A stretch of 64,000 nt of DNA from Planctomycetota bacterium (GCA_014584315.1 JACTNA010000028.1:56413-120412); one strand, 5' to 3'; shown: positions 46,533 to 57,413, counted from the stretch's first letter. Numbers and translations are program-made. The notes: generated by a model from the sequence alone, not told the origin.

Positions 46533-47882
46533 ATGCGCATCCTTCACGTTTCAACACGGCTGATCCTCGGCGGCTCGCAGGAGAACACGGTTCTCTCGTG
46601 CGAGGGGCAGGCGCGGCGCGGGCACGAGGTGCACCTGGCCTTCGGGCCGATCTACGGGCCGGAGGGGTCGCTGCTCGGGCGCGTCGAGGCCTTCAACGCA
46701 CGCTGCGCACGCGGCGAAGAGCGGACGGCGGACGGGTCGGCGTGCCGGCCGATCGGCGTACACGTCGTGCCGCACCTCGTGCGCGAGGTCAGCCCGGTCG
46801 CCGACGCGCGGTGCTACGCCGAGTTGAAGCGGTTGATCGCCTCGCTCCGGCCCGACGTGGTGCACACGCACTCGTCGAAGGCGGGGATTGCGGGGAGGGT
46901 GGCGGCATGGGCGGTGAGGAAGGAAATAAATGGGCAAATAGCAAAGGAGCAAATGGCAAAGGGGCAAATGGCAGATGGGCACGTGGCGCGTGGAGGCGGG
47001 GCCACGAGGCGGGGCGTGTGCGGGGCTATTTGCCACACCGTCCACGGCCCGCCGTTCATGCCGGTGGAAGGCTCGCCGCTGCGGCGGGCGAAGGTGCGGG
47101 CGACGAACCTGCTGTACGTGCTCGCCGAGCGGTACGCGGCGCGTCGGTGCGACGCGATGATCTCCGTTGCCGACGCGATGACGGCGTTGTTCCTCTCGCA
47201 CCGCATCGGGCGGCCCAAGCAGTACGTGACGGTGCGGTCGGGGATGGAGGTCGAGTCGTTCCTGCACGCCCGCCCGGGCGAGACGCGCGAGGAGGTGCGC
47301 CGGGAACTCGGGTTCGGGCCGGGCGATTTCGTGATCGGCACGGTCGCGCGCCTGGCCGAGCACAAGGGCCACGACGACATCCTCGACGCGCTGGGCGACG
47401 ACCTGCGCGCGCACGCGGACTGGCGGTTGCTGTGGGTGGGGGACGGGTGGTGGCGCGATCGGCTGCTGGCGCGCGTCCAGGCGATGGGGCTGCGCGATCG
47501 CGTGGTGACGACGGGGCTGGTGCCGCAGGAGCGCGTGCCGGCCATGATGCGGGCGATGGACGTGCTGGTGCACCCGTCGTACCGCGAGGGCTTGCCGCGG
47601 ACGGTGCCGCAGGCGCTGCTCTGCGGCGTCGCGCCGGTCGCGTACGACGTGGACGGCACGCGCGAGGTCTGCCGCCCGAGCGAGACGGGCGTGCTCGTGC
47701 CGCTGCGCGACCTGCGCGCGTTGCGGGCGGGCGTGCTCGGGCTGTACGAGCGTCCGGAGGAGCGGCGCTCGCTCGCGGAGCGCGGGCGGGAGATGTGCCG
47801 CGTCGAGTTCAGTGCGGAGCGGATGGTCGAGGCGTTGGAGGGGGTGTACGCGCGGGCGCTCGCGGGACGATCGCGGGCGTGA
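46533..47882 (+). CDS. Glycosyltransferase family 4, with repeat-encoded insertion
   Basis: ILHVSTRLILGGSQENT, VVHTHSSKAGI, HPSYREGLPRTVPQALLCGVAPVAYDVDGTREV. Confidence 0.9.
   Translation: MRILHVSTRLILGGSQENTVLSCEGQARRGHEVHLAFGPIYGPEGSLLGRVEAFNARCARGEERTADGSACRPIGVHVVPHLVREVSPVADARCYAELKRLIASLRPDVVHTHSSKAGIAGRVAAWAVRKEINGQIAKEQMAKGQMADGHVARGGGATRRGVCGAICHTVHGPPFMPVEGSPLRRAKVRATNLLYVLAERYAARRCDAMISVADAMTALFLSHRIGRPKQYVTVRSGMEVESFLHARPGETREEVRRELGFGPGDFVIGTVARLAEHKGHDDILDALGDDLRAHADWRLLWVGDGWWRDRLLARVQAMGLRDRVVTTGLVPQERVPAMMRAMDVLVHPSYREGLPRTVPQALLCGVAPVAYDVDGTREVCRPSETGVLVPLRDLRALRAGVLGLYERPEERRSLAERGREMCRVEFSAERMVEALEGVYARALAGRSRA
46931..46989. repeat. Alternating 8+7 bp tandem array inside GT4 gene
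   Basis: TGGGCAAA TAGCAAA GGAGCAAA TGGCAAA GGGGCAAA TGGCAGA TGGGCAC. Confidence 0.9.
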
Positions 47883-47921
47883 CCGGGGCACGAACGGAGC
47901 GGACCCACGGGCCTTCCGGCG

Positions 47922-49166
47922 CTACCACCCCAGCAGTCGCGCCGCCTCCTCGACGTCCTTGTCCCCGCGTCCGGAGCAGTTGACGACCAGGTGCTGGTCG
48001 TCGTTCATCGTGCCCGCGAGCCGGACGGCGTGCGCGATCGCGTGCGCGGTCTCGAGCGCGGGGATGATGCCCTCGGTGCGCGCCAGCAGCGTGAAGGCGT
48101 CGAGGGCCTGCCGGTCGTCGGCGACGGCGTAGGTTACGCGCCCGGCGTCCTTCCAGAAGGAGTGTTCAGGCCCGACGCCCGGATAGTCCAGCCCCGCCGA
48201 GCACGAGTGCACCGGCGCGGTCTGGCCGTGCTCGTCCTGGAGGACGTAACTGAGCGAGCCGTGCAGGATGCCGGGCGCGCCGAAGGCGAGCGGGGCGGCG
48301 TGCTGGCCCGGCTCGTTCGATCGCCCGCCGGCCTCGACGCCGACGAGGCGCACCTTCTCGTCCTCGACGAACGGATAGAAGATGCCCGCGGCGTTCGAAC
48401 CCCCCCCCACGCACGCGACGACGGCGTCCGGCAGCCGCCCGAGCGTGCGCAGGCACTGGGCCTTGGTCTCACGCCCGATGATGCTCTGCAGGTCGCGGAC
48501 GATCAGGGGGAAGGGGTGGGGGCCGACGACGGAGCCGAGGATGTAGTGCGTGTGCTCGACGCTCTCCATCCAATCGCGCATGGCCTCGTTGGTGGCGTCC
48601 TTGAGCGTGCGCGAGCCGGACTCGACCTCGACCACGCGCGCCCCGAGCGCCTTCATCCGGACCACGTTGAGCCGCTGGCGCCGGGCGTCCTCCGCGCCCA
48701 TGTAGACGTCGCACTGGAACCCGAACCGCGCGGCGGCGGTTGCGGTGGCGACCCCGTGCTGCCCCGCCCCGGTCTCGGCGATGACCCGCCCCTTGTTCAT
48801 GCGCTGCGTGAGCAGGGCCTGCCCGAGCGTGTTGTTGATCTTGTGCGCCCCGGTGTGCGCGAGGTCCTCCCGCTTGAGCCAGACGGTCGCGCCGTGCCCG
48901 CGCCCGCCCGCCGAGCGTGCGTGGGCGGTCAGGCGGTCGGCGCGATAGAGGGGCGTGGGGCGGCCGGTGAAGGTGCGCTCCAGTTCGCGCAGTTCCTCCC
49001 AGAATCGCTCGTCGCGCGAGACGCGCCGGTACACCTCGTCGAGTTGGCGGAGCGCGGCCACCAGCGTCTCGGGGACGTAACTCCCGCCGTAGGGGCCGAA
49101 GCGTCCCCGTTCGTCGGGCACGTCGCTGATGCGTGGGGCCGGGGCCGGCGCGGGCGCGGTGGTCAT
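47922..49166 (-). CDS. trpB: Tryptophan synthase beta chain
   Basis: [45 protein letters not shown]. Confidence 0.96.
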   Translation of the reverse strand: MTTAPAPAPAPRISDVPDERGRFGPYGGSYVPETLVAALRQLDEVYRRVSRDERFWEELRELERTFTGRPTPLYRADRLTAHARSAGGRGHGATVWLKREDLAHTGAHKINNTLGQALLTQRMNKGRVIAETGAGQHGVATATAAARFGFQCDVYMGAEDARRQRLNVVRMKALGARVVEVESGSRTLKDATNEAMRDWMESVEHTHYILGSVVGPHPFPLIVRDLQSIIGRETKAQCLRTLGRLPDAVVACVGGGSNAAGIFYPFVEDEKVRLVGVEAGGRSNEPGQHAAPLAFGAPGILHGSLSYVLQDEHGQTAPVHSCSAGLDYPGVGPEHSFWKDAGRVTYAVADDRQALDAFTLLARTEGIIPALETAHAIAHAVRLAGTMNDDQHLVVNCSGRGDKDVEEAARLLGW

Positions 49167-49174
49167 GGGCAAGT

Positions 49175-50512
49175 CTATTCGGGCCTGCCGCGCGGGCGGG
49201 CGGCGTCGCGTTCGGCGCGGCGCGCGGCCCGGACGCCGGCCGTCTCGTCGACGCGCAGCGTGAGGACCAGCCCGGCGACGAAGAACGCGGTGAGGGCGAT
49301 CATGGCGGGCGCGTCGCCCAGCCAGGCCTTCATCTGGCCGAACGCGAGCACGCCGACCACGCCCGCGAGTTTGTACGTCATGCCCCACAGGCCGAAGAAC
49401 TCCGCGCTCTTCTGGACGGGCGTGAAGCGCCCGACGAGCGACCGGCTGCTGGTGCCGATGCCGCCGAGTCCGAAGCCGACGCCGTTGCCGACGAGCCAGA
49501 AGAGCCACTCGGGCGGGTCGGGCGCGGCGGTGAGGGCCAGCATGCCCGCGGCGGTGGCGATCCAGACGCCGAGCGAGATGAGCACCATGGTGCGCGCGCC
49601 GACGCGGTCCTGGATCATGGCGGTGACGACCGAGGCGACGCCCGCGGTCACCGTCAGTTGCAGGGCGAAGAGCACGAGTTTGACCTCGGTGAAGCCGAAG
49701 TCGTTGGCGATGATGCCCGCGAAGTAGATGATCGTCTGCACGCCGAAGCCGTAGACGAAGAACGCGGTCAGGAAGCGGGCGAGGTGGGCGAAGTGGCGCG
49801 CGTGGGCGAGCGTGTCGCGGACGCGCCGCACGGCCAGGCCGAGCAGGTCGGAGAGGGGGCCGGGGTCGGCAGGAGGGGGGCGCTCGCGGAGGATGAGGAT
49901 GGCGGGGACCATCCCCAGCGCGAACCAGACCCCCGCGAAGAGGAAGAGGGCGGACCACCGCGTCTTGTCCAGCCCGAAGAGGGCGATCGCGCCCGCGCTG
50001 ATGACGAGCAGGACGAGCGCGCCGGCGTAGCCCATCGCCCAGCCCGTCGCCGAAACGCGCCCGATGTTGCGCGGCGTGGCGACCTCGGGCAGGAAACTCG
50101 CGAGGAAGTTCTCGCCGAGCTGGTACAGCACGTTGGCGCAGAAGAAGAGCGCGGCAGCGAGCAGGACCGTGCCCGGGCCGGTCGCGGCCAGACCCGCCGT
50201 GAGGGCCGCGGCCAGCACGCCGGTCAGGATGAGCAGACGCTTCTTCCATCCGCGCCCGTCGGCGATCGCGCCCAGGAAAGGCGACACCGCCACCACCAGC
50301 AGCAGGCTGCCCGAGCCGAGGGCGGACCAGAGGGCCTCGGCCCGGCGGGGGTCGGGGGAGATGACCTCGCGGAAGTACACCGGAAAGAGCAGCGTGATGA
50401 TGATGAGCGTGAAGGACTGGTTGGCGAGGTCGTACATCCCCCACGCCCACACCTCGCGCGGGTTGGACAGGCCGCGGAAGGGGTTGAGACGCGAAAGGAG
50501 GGCGCGGAACAC
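49175..50512 (-). CDS. MFS transporter (UMF1/Atg22-like)
   Basis: [24 protein letters not shown]; multiple TM segments. Confidence 0.88.
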   Translation of the reverse strand: MFRALLSRLNPFRGLSNPREVWAWGMYDLANQSFTLIIITLLFPVYFREVISPDPRRAEALWSALGSGSLLLVVAVSPFLGAIADGRGWKKRLLILTGVLAAALTAGLAATGPGTVLLAAALFFCANVLYQLGENFLASFLPEVATPRNIGRVSATGWAMGYAGALVLLVISAGAIALFGLDKTRWSALFLFAGVWFALGMVPAILILRERPPPADPGPLSDLLGLAVRRVRDTLAHARHFAHLARFLTAFFVYGFGVQTIIYFAGIIANDFGFTEVKLVLFALQLTVTAGVASVVTAMIQDRVGARTMVLISLGVWIATAAGMLALTAAPDPPEWLFWLVGNGVGFGLGGIGTSSRSLVGRFTPVQKSAEFFGLWGMTYKLAGVVGVLAFGQMKAWLGDAPAMIALTAFFVAGLVLTLRVDETAGVRAARRAERDAARPRGRPE

Positions 50513-50534
50513 GCGCCGAGGGTAGCGTGGCGGG

Positions 50535-51692
50535 CTACTCCGCGCTCTCGTCGGCGTACCAGGCGAGGAAGAGCGTCAGGTCCTGCGCGTCCACGGCCCA
50601 GTCGAGGTTCAGGTCGGCCTCGGACGCCTTGGCGTCGAAGGCGGCGAGGAAGTGGGTGGTGTCCTCCTCGTCCACCGTGCCGTCACCGTTGAAGTCGAGC
50701 AGGAACCCGATGCAGTTGATGTTGATGCGGTGGAGGTAGCAGGTGCGCGCGCCGTTCTCGGGGTCGGCCATGTCGCGGGCGATGTAGGCGGCGTAGAGCG
50801 AGTTGCCGTCGGCGGAGACCGTGAGGTTGTGGTAGTCGCCGAGGAAGCCGCTTGCAAGGTTGTCCACGCGGAACGACTGCGGCGTGAGGCGCCACTGCTG
50901 GACGATCGGGTTGGCCGTGCCGAAGCCCGTGATGCGGGCGTAGTAGACGTCCACCCACTCCTCGCCATCCCCGAGGTTGCCGTCGTGTCGGCTGTCGTAG
51001 AACATGAGGTTGACGCCGCCGCAGGCGTCGATGGCGATGGCGGGGACGAACTGGTCGGGGCCGTGTGTGCCGGGGGAGAGGCCCAGGAGGGAGTCGGTGA
51101 GGAGCATCAGTCCGTCGGGGACATGCGGCTGGAAACTCTCGCCGCGGTCCGTGCTCCGGGCGATGGCGACGTCGGCGTTCTCGGGGGCGGTCGCGCGTGC
51201 CGCCGTGAAGGCCACGAAGACGTCCTCGGTGCGCGGGTCCGCGGCGATCGCGGGTTCGCGGCGCGCGGCGAGGTCCGAGAACGCTCGCGCGGCCGTCGTC
51301 ATCGGCGCGGCCCAGGCCGAGCGCAGCAGGGACGTGTCGGCGATCCGTGACGGCCAGAGCGCCGCTTCCGGCCGCCAGTCCTCGCCGTCGTCGGTGAGCG
51401 CAGCGCAGGGCAGGCCGCGGTTGAACCGCCCGCCCGCGTGCGCATCGGGATCAGAAAAAGCCACGACGATCCGCCCGTCGCGCAGGCGGACGGAGCGGCC
51501 GGCGACCGGCTCGCCGCCATAGACAGGCGCGCTCGCCAAGGCCGCGAGCGGTTCGAGCGTGGGCGTCCGCTCGTGCGGTTCGAGGATCCGGCCCTTGCCG
51601 ACGATCACGGTCGCTTCGGGCTGGCCCGCCGCGGCCAACGCGGACGCAGCCACGACGGCGATCGCTGCGGTGAGCAGGGTGGGCACGCGCAC
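50535..51692 (-). CDS. Secreted BNR/sialidase-like protein with dockerin-type tail
   Basis: Signal; AIARSTDRGESFQPH; C-terminal DFNGDGTVDEEDTTHFLAAF...DLNLDWAVDAQDLTLFLAWY; GGGAGGT upstream of GTG. Confidence 0.75.
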   Translation of the reverse strand: MRVPTLLTAAIAVVAASALAAAGQPEATVIVGKGRILEPHERTPTLEPLAALASAPVYGGEPVAGRSVRLRDGRIVVAFSDPDAHAGGRFNRGLPCAALTDDGEDWRPEAALWPSRIADTSLLRSAWAAPMTTAARAFSDLAARREPAIAADPRTEDVFVAFTAARATAPENADVAIARSTDRGESFQPHVPDGLMLLTDSLLGLSPGTHGPDQFVPAIAIDACGGVNLMFYDSRHDGNLGDGEEWVDVYYARITGFGTANPIVQQWRLTPQSFRVDNLASGFLGDYHNLTVSADGNSLYAAYIARDMADPENGARTCYLHRININCIGFLLDFNGDGTVDEEDTTHFLAAFDAKASEADLNLDWAVDAQDLTLFLAWYADESAE

Positions 51693-51866
51693 CTCCCGGG
51701 TGATCGCGGCGCGTGCGCCGCCGCGCACGCCCACTGAACCGCTCCAGACTACCGGAAGGCACGGGGTGCGATCAACCCCCTTGCGAACCACATGCAGCGA
51801 TTGCGGGCATCGTCGCCCGCCCCGTTTTGTCTTGGTGCTGCGGCGTTCCCGGGGTAGGCTGGGGCC

Positions 51867-52988
51867 ATGCGTGGAACGATCGGGCTGCGTGTTCGGGGCG
51901 GCCGTCGCCTGGCGACGGCCGTTGCCGCCGTCGGACCGCTCGCCGCTCCGGCCGCGCACGCCCAACCGCAGTGGACATGGCAGGGCTTCGTCCTGCATCC
52001 GCCCGGCGCGTATCTGTCGGAAGGGCGAGGCGCGGGAGATCGGATCGCGGCCGGGTTCGTTCATCCCGGCGACGATCCGGATGTGAACGGCCCGGTCCTG
52101 TGGCGAGCCCCTCTCTTGGACGATTTGTTCTTGCTTCCACCGGCGTGGCCTGCGGGATGGGTGTACGGCGCAAATGGCGAAGTACAGGTTGGCGTCGTCA
52201 GCGACATCAACGCGTCGGCACTGGCACTGTGGTTCGGCACGGTGCAGAGCTTTGTCGATCTCAGCCCCGGCGATCCGTATTTCGGGGGGGCCCTATCCGA
52301 CGTGAAGTGGCCGCAACAGGTCGGCAGGGTCAGCCTGGCGGGCAACAGTCATGCCGCCCTCTGGTACAACGCTGATCCATTCACCTTTGTCGATCTTCAT
52401 GCCGCGGGAACGCTCCGGTCGTCAGCTCTCGCTACTGACGGGGCGAAGCAAGGAGGCCTCGCACGGCTCTCGGGTTCGAACGTTTCGACAGCCGCGATGT
52501 GGCACGGCACGCCCGGGTCGTTCGTCAACATGCATCCGCCGGTCGCCCGCGATTCGGTGATCTGGGGCATGGCTCCCGGCGTGCAGGTGGGCAAGGCGCT
52601 GATCGAGGACATCCTCCGCGACCATGCCATCGTCTGGCACGACACACCCGAGAGCTGGATCGACATGCACCCGCCCCAGCACGAGGGCAAGAACTCGTAC
52701 ATGTTCGCCACCACGGGCGCCATGCACGTCGGCCGCTCCAACGTCCGCGCCGGCTACTGGCTCGGCGACGACCCGGCGAGTTTCTACGACCTCCACCAGC
52801 ACCTCCCCCCGGGCGCGTCCGGCTCGAACGCGGAGGACGTGTCGGTCGTCGGCGACCGAATCTACATCGTTGGCTCGGCGTCCTACACGACCCGCCCGTA
52901 CGCCGTCCTCTGGATCGGCACCCCGATCGCCGAGGGCGGCCCGCCGGACCCGCGCACGCCGTCCAAGGCGACGCGCTGGCCGCCGTGA
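51867..52988 (+). CDS. Secreted repeat protein
   Basis: Signal AAPAAHAQ; recurrent A-x-WxGTxxSxVxxHP motifs. Confidence 0.75.
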   Translation: MRGTIGLRVRGGRRLATAVAAVGPLAAPAAHAQPQWTWQGFVLHPPGAYLSEGRGAGDRIAAGFVHPGDDPDVNGPVLWRAPLLDDLFLLPPAWPAGWVYGANGEVQVGVVSDINASALALWFGTVQSFVDLSPGDPYFGGALSDVKWPQQVGRVSLAGNSHAALWYNADPFTFVDLHAAGTLRSSALATDGAKQGGLARLSGSNVSTAAMWHGTPGSFVNMHPPVARDSVIWGMAPGVQVGKALIEDILRDHAIVWHDTPESWIDMHPPQHEGKNSYMFATTGAMHVGRSNVRAGYWLGDDPASFYDLHQHLPPGASGSNAEDVSVVGDRIYIVGSASYTTRPYAVLWIGTPIAEGGPPDPRTPSKATRWPP

Positions 52989-53003
52989 GGGCGCCTCTTC
53001 GGC

Positions 53004-53279
53004 TTACTCTTCTTCGAAGCCCGAGGCGACGAGGTCGCTGAGGGCCTTGCAGGCCTGTTCGGCGTCGTCGCCTTCGGCGGTGACTTCGAGTTTGGTGCCC
53101 TTGGTGGCCGCCAGCATCATCATCTGCATGATGGATTTGCCGTCGACCTCCTGCTCGCCCTTTCGGACGCGGACGGCGGCCTTGAAGGCGGAGGCGGCGT
53201 CGACGAAGGACATCGCGGGGCGCGCGTGCAGCCCGAGGCGGTTGACGATCGTGACCGTGACCGTGCGGCGGTTCGACAC
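53004..53279 (-). CDS. HPr-family phosphocarrier protein
   Basis: RLGLHARPAMSFV, GKSIMQMMMLAATKGTKLEV. Confidence 0.92.
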   Translation of the reverse strand: MSNRRTVTVTIVNRLGLHARPAMSFVDAASAFKAAVRVRKGEQEVDGKSIMQMMMLAATKGTKLEVTAEGDDAEQACKALSDLVASGFEEE

Positions 53280-53334
53280 ACCCGACCCCCCGCGCTCGCG
53301 GAGCGGCGCAGGCTCCGGCGAGGCGCGACCTTGC

Positions 53335-53811
53335 TTACCCGGCGAGTTGCTGGCTGTCGGCCTCTTCGAGCAGGGTCCTGACGTCCTCGACGGAGGCGGC
53401 CTGGCGAAGGAACCTGCGGAAGGTGTCCTTGCTCAGGTTCTTGAAGATGACCTCCATGGCCTGGAGGTGCTCCTCGGGCCGGTCCTCGGGGCTGAGGAGG
53501 AGGAAGACGGAGTAGACCGGCTGCTTGTCGAGGGCGTTGAAGTCCACGCCGCGCGGGGAGAGGCCGATGGCGGCGGCCATGCCCGTGATGGACTTATGTT
53601 TGACGTGCGGAACGGCGACGCCCTTGCCGAAGCCGGTCGAGCCTTTCTGCTCGCGCTCCAGGATGGCCTTGATGAGGTCGGGCTGCACGCCGGCGGGCAC
53701 CGCGCCCGCGGCGACCAGGGCCGCCACGAGTTCGGCGACGACGTCGTCGCGCTCGGACGCGGCCAGGGCGGGGACGATGGCGCCATCAACGACGATTTCG
53801 GTCAGTTTCAT
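53335..53811 (-). CDS. PTS EIIA (fructose/nitrogen-type, PtsN-like)
   Basis: STGFGKGVAVPHVKHKSI; LLSPEDRPEEHLQAMEVIFK. Confidence 0.88.
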   Translation of the reverse strand: MKLTEIVVDGAIVPALAASERDDVVAELVAALVAAGAVPAGVQPDLIKAILEREQKGSTGFGKGVAVPHVKHKSITGMAAAIGLSPRGVDFNALDKQPVYSVFLLLSPEDRPEEHLQAMEVIFKNLSKDTFRRFLRQAASVEDVRTLLEEADSQQLAG

Positions 53812-53859
53812 GCGTGTGGTCCGCGGCGTGGGAAGGGCCGGAGCGGGCTGCGCGCGCGC

Positions 53860-54168
53860 TCACCGCTTGCCCATCTTGAGACGCTCCTTGAAGTCCGTGA
53901 GTTGCCGCGCCGCCTTGTCGATGACGAGGTCGATCGCGGCGTAGAGGTCCTCGTCCCGCGCGTGCGCGACGAAGTTGTCGTGCTTCTCGACGTCGATGAC
54001 AAGCTCGGCGTCGAACTCGGCGTGGCGGTGGTGGTTCTCGCGCGAGAGGGTCAGCGTCACGCTCTGGGTGCCGTCGAAGTAGCGGGGGAGTTTCGCGCAC
54101 TTCGTCTCCGCGTGGGTGCGGATCGCGTCCGTGACCTCGACTCCCCGACCCACGACATCGATGCGCAT
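53860..54168 (-). CDS. Ribosome hibernation promoting factor (short HPF/RaiA)
   Basis: VTDAIRTHAETKCAKLPRYFDG; DLYAAIDLVIDKAARQLTDFKERLK. Confidence 0.9.
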   Translation of the reverse strand: MRIDVVGRGVEVTDAIRTHAETKCAKLPRYFDGTQSVTLTLSRENHHRHAEFDAELVIDVEKHDNFVAHARDEDLYAAIDLVIDKAARQLTDFKERLKMGKR

Positions 54169-54229
54169 GGCCTCTCCTCGGCGGCTCGTTCCGGTGCGCC
54201 CGCGGGACACACCGCGAACGCGGGGACCA

Positions 54230-55132
54230 TCATACGCCCGGCGGGGGCTTGGCCGGTTCCGACGGGGCGTCCGACGCGGGCGGGTCCGTGCCGGGCGTCC
54301 CGTCGCCCCGTCCCACGGCCTTGACGCCCGGCGGGAGTTGCGAGTCGGGGATCAGCACGCCCCCCGTGACGAAGAAGCGGATCGCCTCCTCCACCGAGAT
54401 CGGCAGGTCGATCACCTCCTTGGCCGGAACGTTGATCGTGAAGCCGGTGAAGGGCGTCGGGGTCGAGGGGATGAACACCGTGATGGCCGGCTCGCCCGTG
54501 TGCTCGTGGACGGCGCGCAGGGAACTGCTCGTCATCAGGCCCACCGTCCAGATGCCCTTGCGGGGGTACTCGACCATGACCACGCGGTTGAAGGCGATCG
54601 GCGTGTCGCCCATGATCATCTGGACCACCTGCTTGACGTGCGGGTAGACCTGCTTGAACCCCGGAATCTTCGCCAGCAGGGCCTCGAGGCGCTCGTACAC
54701 GCGCCGCCCGAGGTAGCCGCCCAGCAGCAGCCCAGCGAAGTAGATCAGGATGATCGCCACGACAAGGCCCGACGCCTCGAGGTACCAGTGGTCGTCCCAC
54801 GCCTCGCGGAACTTCTCGCGACGCATGAGCGTGCGCACGCGTTCGTCGGTCATCTGCGCCATGCCCCGGAACATGCGCACACGCCGGGCCTCGGCGATCT
54901 CGTCGTCGGTCACGCGGAACCACGAGGGGAGGCGGCTGTCCGGGACCACGCGCGGCGTGACCTCGATGATCGCCATGCGCACGCCGCGGTTGATCGGCTG
55001 CCCGACGTTGTTCATCAGGAAGTTGAACAACTGCACCAGGATCCAGAGCGTGAGCGCGGAGGGCAGCAGGATCGCCAGCCCGCGGCCGAAGAAACGCCGG
55101 AAGTCGCTCGTGAAGGTTCTGCGCTCGCTCAT
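54230..55132 (-). CDS. DUF502 family membrane protein
   Basis: RGLAILLPSALTLWILVQLFNFL; IPGFKQVYPHVKQVV; VFIPSTPTPFTGF. Confidence 0.88.
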   Translation of the reverse strand: MSERRTFTSDFRRFFGRGLAILLPSALTLWILVQLFNFLMNNVGQPINRGVRMAIIEVTPRVVPDSRLPSWFRVTDDEIAEARRVRMFRGMAQMTDERVRTLMRREKFREAWDDHWYLEASGLVVAIILIYFAGLLLGGYLGRRVYERLEALLAKIPGFKQVYPHVKQVVQMIMGDTPIAFNRVVMVEYPRKGIWTVGLMTSSSLRAVHEHTGEPAITVFIPSTPTPFTGFTINVPAKEVIDLPISVEEAIRFFVTGGVLIPDSQLPPGVKAVGRGDGTPGTDPPASDAPSEPAKPPPGV

Positions 55133-55230
55133 GGCGTGGGGCCCGTGCGGGGAGGGGTGCGGTGCGCGGGTCGCGGCGTGGCGGGCGGCGGGGGCGCGGG
55201 GCATCGCGCGGGCGAGTGGGAAGCCGGGAA

Positions 55231-55304
55231 TGGGCCTAACAGGACTCGAACCTGTGACCTCGCCCTTATCAGGGGCGCGCTCTAGCCAGCTGAGCTATAG
55301 GCCC
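55231..55304 (-). tRNA. tRNA-Ile(GAT)
   Basis: Cloverleaf GGGCCTA TA GCTC..GAGC G CGCCC CTGATAA GGGCG AGGTC ACAGG TTCGAGT CCTGT TAGGCCC A; no encoded CCA. Confidence 0.96.
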
Positions 55305-55472
55305 GGCCACGCCGCACGCCGGCGGCAGGGTGGAGAGTATACGGGGGTGGGCGGGAAGTCACTCGGACAGGGCACGCACCGCACTGCCCGACGGGCGGCG
55401 GTGGTCGGCCTTTCGGCACGAGTCTGCCATCGCGCAGATGTTGATCTATCCGTCAGCGGACGATCGAACTTG

Positions 55473-57413
55473 TCATCGCTCGGCGTGCAGCGTCAGCACG
55501 AACTCCGCCCCTCGGCCACGGGTGCGGGCGAGGCGGAGGTCGCCGCCTGCGGCTCGGGCCAGGCCGCGGGAGAGGGCGAGGCCCAGGCCGAGGCCGGGCT
55601 TGGCGGCGTCGGCATCGCGGGCGGCGCGGACGAAGGGGCTGAAAATACGGCGTCGCTCGGCCCGGGGGACGCCGGGGCCGAAATCGCGCAGGCGCACCTC
55701 GACGCGCGAGTCGCGCCGGCGCGCGCGGAGGACGAGCCGGCGGTCGTCCGCGCCGGCGGCGTACTTGCAGGCGTTCTCGACGAGGTTCGTCAGGATGCGC
55801 TCGACGGAGGCGCGGTCGGCGCGGAGGCGGGCGCCGTTGAGGTGGTTGAGGTTCGCCTGGAGCGTCAGGCCGCAGCGGGCGGCCCGCTCGGCGAGGGCGG
55901 GGACGATCGATGCGAGGAGTTCGGCCGCATCCTCCGCGGGCGCCTGCTCGGCCCGCCGGCGCGTGCCGAGGCGGGCGTACTCGAGGACGCTCTCGACGAT
56001 GGCGGCGAGGCGCTCGGACTCGGCCTTGAGCGTCTGGAGGTACCGGCGGCGCGGTTCGCCCTCGGGGACCATGCCGTCGGCGAGCATCTGCGAGTAGAGG
56101 CAGAAGGTGGTGAGCGGCGTGCGGAGTTCGTGGGTGACGGCGGAGACAAACCGGCCGCGGCGGTCGGAGAGGGCGAGCGAGGCGCGCAGGACGAGGCCGA
56201 TGGCGACGACGGCGGCGAGGACGGCGATCCAGGAGACGATGAGCGTGATGCGGGTGGGCGTGACGGCGGGCGCGCCGGCGGCGATCCAAGCGCCGGGGAC
56301 AAGGCCCGCCGGGATGCCGGCGAGCATGAGGCCCGGCTCCAGGGGGGGGGAGGGGGCGCCCGCGAGGCGCGCGTCGGGCGAGCCTTCGAGGTCCGGGCGG
56401 AGTTGCGCGGCGGGAAGCAGGTCGGCGACGGATCGCAGGAGCATCGTGCGCAGGGCGGGCCAGTCGATCCAGAACCCCTGCAGCGTCTCGCGCCCCTCGA
56501 CGCGGACGGCGCGCACGAAGACCAGTTCCGGGCGGGCGTTGGCCGTGTCGGCGAGCCACATGGGCGTGAGCGGGCCGGTCTCGACGGCGGCGTGCGAGGC
56601 GTCGTCGAGCGTCTGCGCGCCCAGCGCGAGCGAACCGTCCTCGCCCCGGACGGCGTGGGGCGTGGCGAGGAAACCCGACGCGAACCCGGGCGGCTCGCCC
56701 GGCGCGGCCTCGTCCGAATCGGCGCGCTGCTGCTGGGCCGCGCCGCGCGCGATCTCGGCGGCCTGCTGGCGGGCCTCGTACTCGGCGTCGCCCTTCGAGA
56801 GCGGCGCGGCGTGCGCGCGCAGCCGTGCGCCGGACGCAACGGCGGGATCGTCCGCGGGGAGCGTGTCGGCGTGCCGGCGGGTGAAGTCCAGCGCACCGAG
56901 ATTGCCCTCGGCCAGCGTGCTGCCGCGCACCATCGCCGTCAGCGCGAGCAGCCGACGCTCGGCCTCGAGCACCCGCGACGCGGGCACGTAGGCCGCCTCG
57001 GCCTGGTCGCGCATGTTGCCGGTCGGCACCTGCGGCGAGGCGAGCCACCCGTCGTCGGAGACCTCGAAGTGCAGCACGATCGGGGACGCCGGGCCGGTCA
57101 GCAGCGGCGAGGGCACCAGCACCTCGCCCGGCAGCACCTCCTCCCACATGCGCGTGTACGCCCGCTCGGCGGGGTAGAACGCGCGGTACTGGAAGTAGGG
57201 TCGGGCGGCCTCGGCGGCGATGATCGGCGCCAGCAGCGAGTCCATCCGCCACAACGCCAGCCGGATCACCTCCTGCTGGCGGGCGTGGCGCTGGGCCTCG
57301 GCCTCGCGCCGCTCCAGGCGGAGCATCTGCCAGGTGACCCAGCCCAGGCCGTCGATGACGAGCAGGACGCAGACGGCGTAGACGATCCAGGTGAGGCGGC
57401 GCGATCCGGTCAC
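55473..57413 (-). CDS. Sensor histidine kinase
   Basis: H-box FVSAVTHELRTPLTTF; G2 box KPGLGLGLALSRGLA. Confidence 0.93.
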   Translation of the reverse strand: MTGSRRLTWIVYAVCVLLVIDGLGWVTWQMLRLERREAEAQRHARQQEVIRLALWRMDSLLAPIIAAEAARPYFQYRAFYPAERAYTRMWEEVLPGEVLVPSPLLTGPASPIVLHFEVSDDGWLASPQVPTGNMRDQAEAAYVPASRVLEAERRLLALTAMVRGSTLAEGNLGALDFTRRHADTLPADDPAVASGARLRAHAAPLSKGDAEYEARQQAAEIARGAAQQQRADSDEAAPGEPPGFASGFLATPHAVRGEDGSLALGAQTLDDASHAAVETGPLTPMWLADTANARPELVFVRAVRVEGRETLQGFWIDWPALRTMLLRSVADLLPAAQLRPDLEGSPDARLAGAPSPPLEPGLMLAGIPAGLVPGAWIAAGAPAVTPTRITLIVSWIAVLAAVVAIGLVLRASLALSDRRGRFVSAVTHELRTPLTTFCLYSQMLADGMVPEGEPRRRYLQTLKAESERLAAIVESVLEYARLGTRRRAEQAPAEDAAELLASIVPALAERAARCGLTLQANLNHLNGARLRADRASVERILTNLVENACKYAAGADDRRLVLRARRRDSRVEVRLRDFGPGVPRAERRRIFSPFVRAARDADAAKPGLGLGLALSRGLARAAGGDLRLARTRGRGAEFVLTLHAER

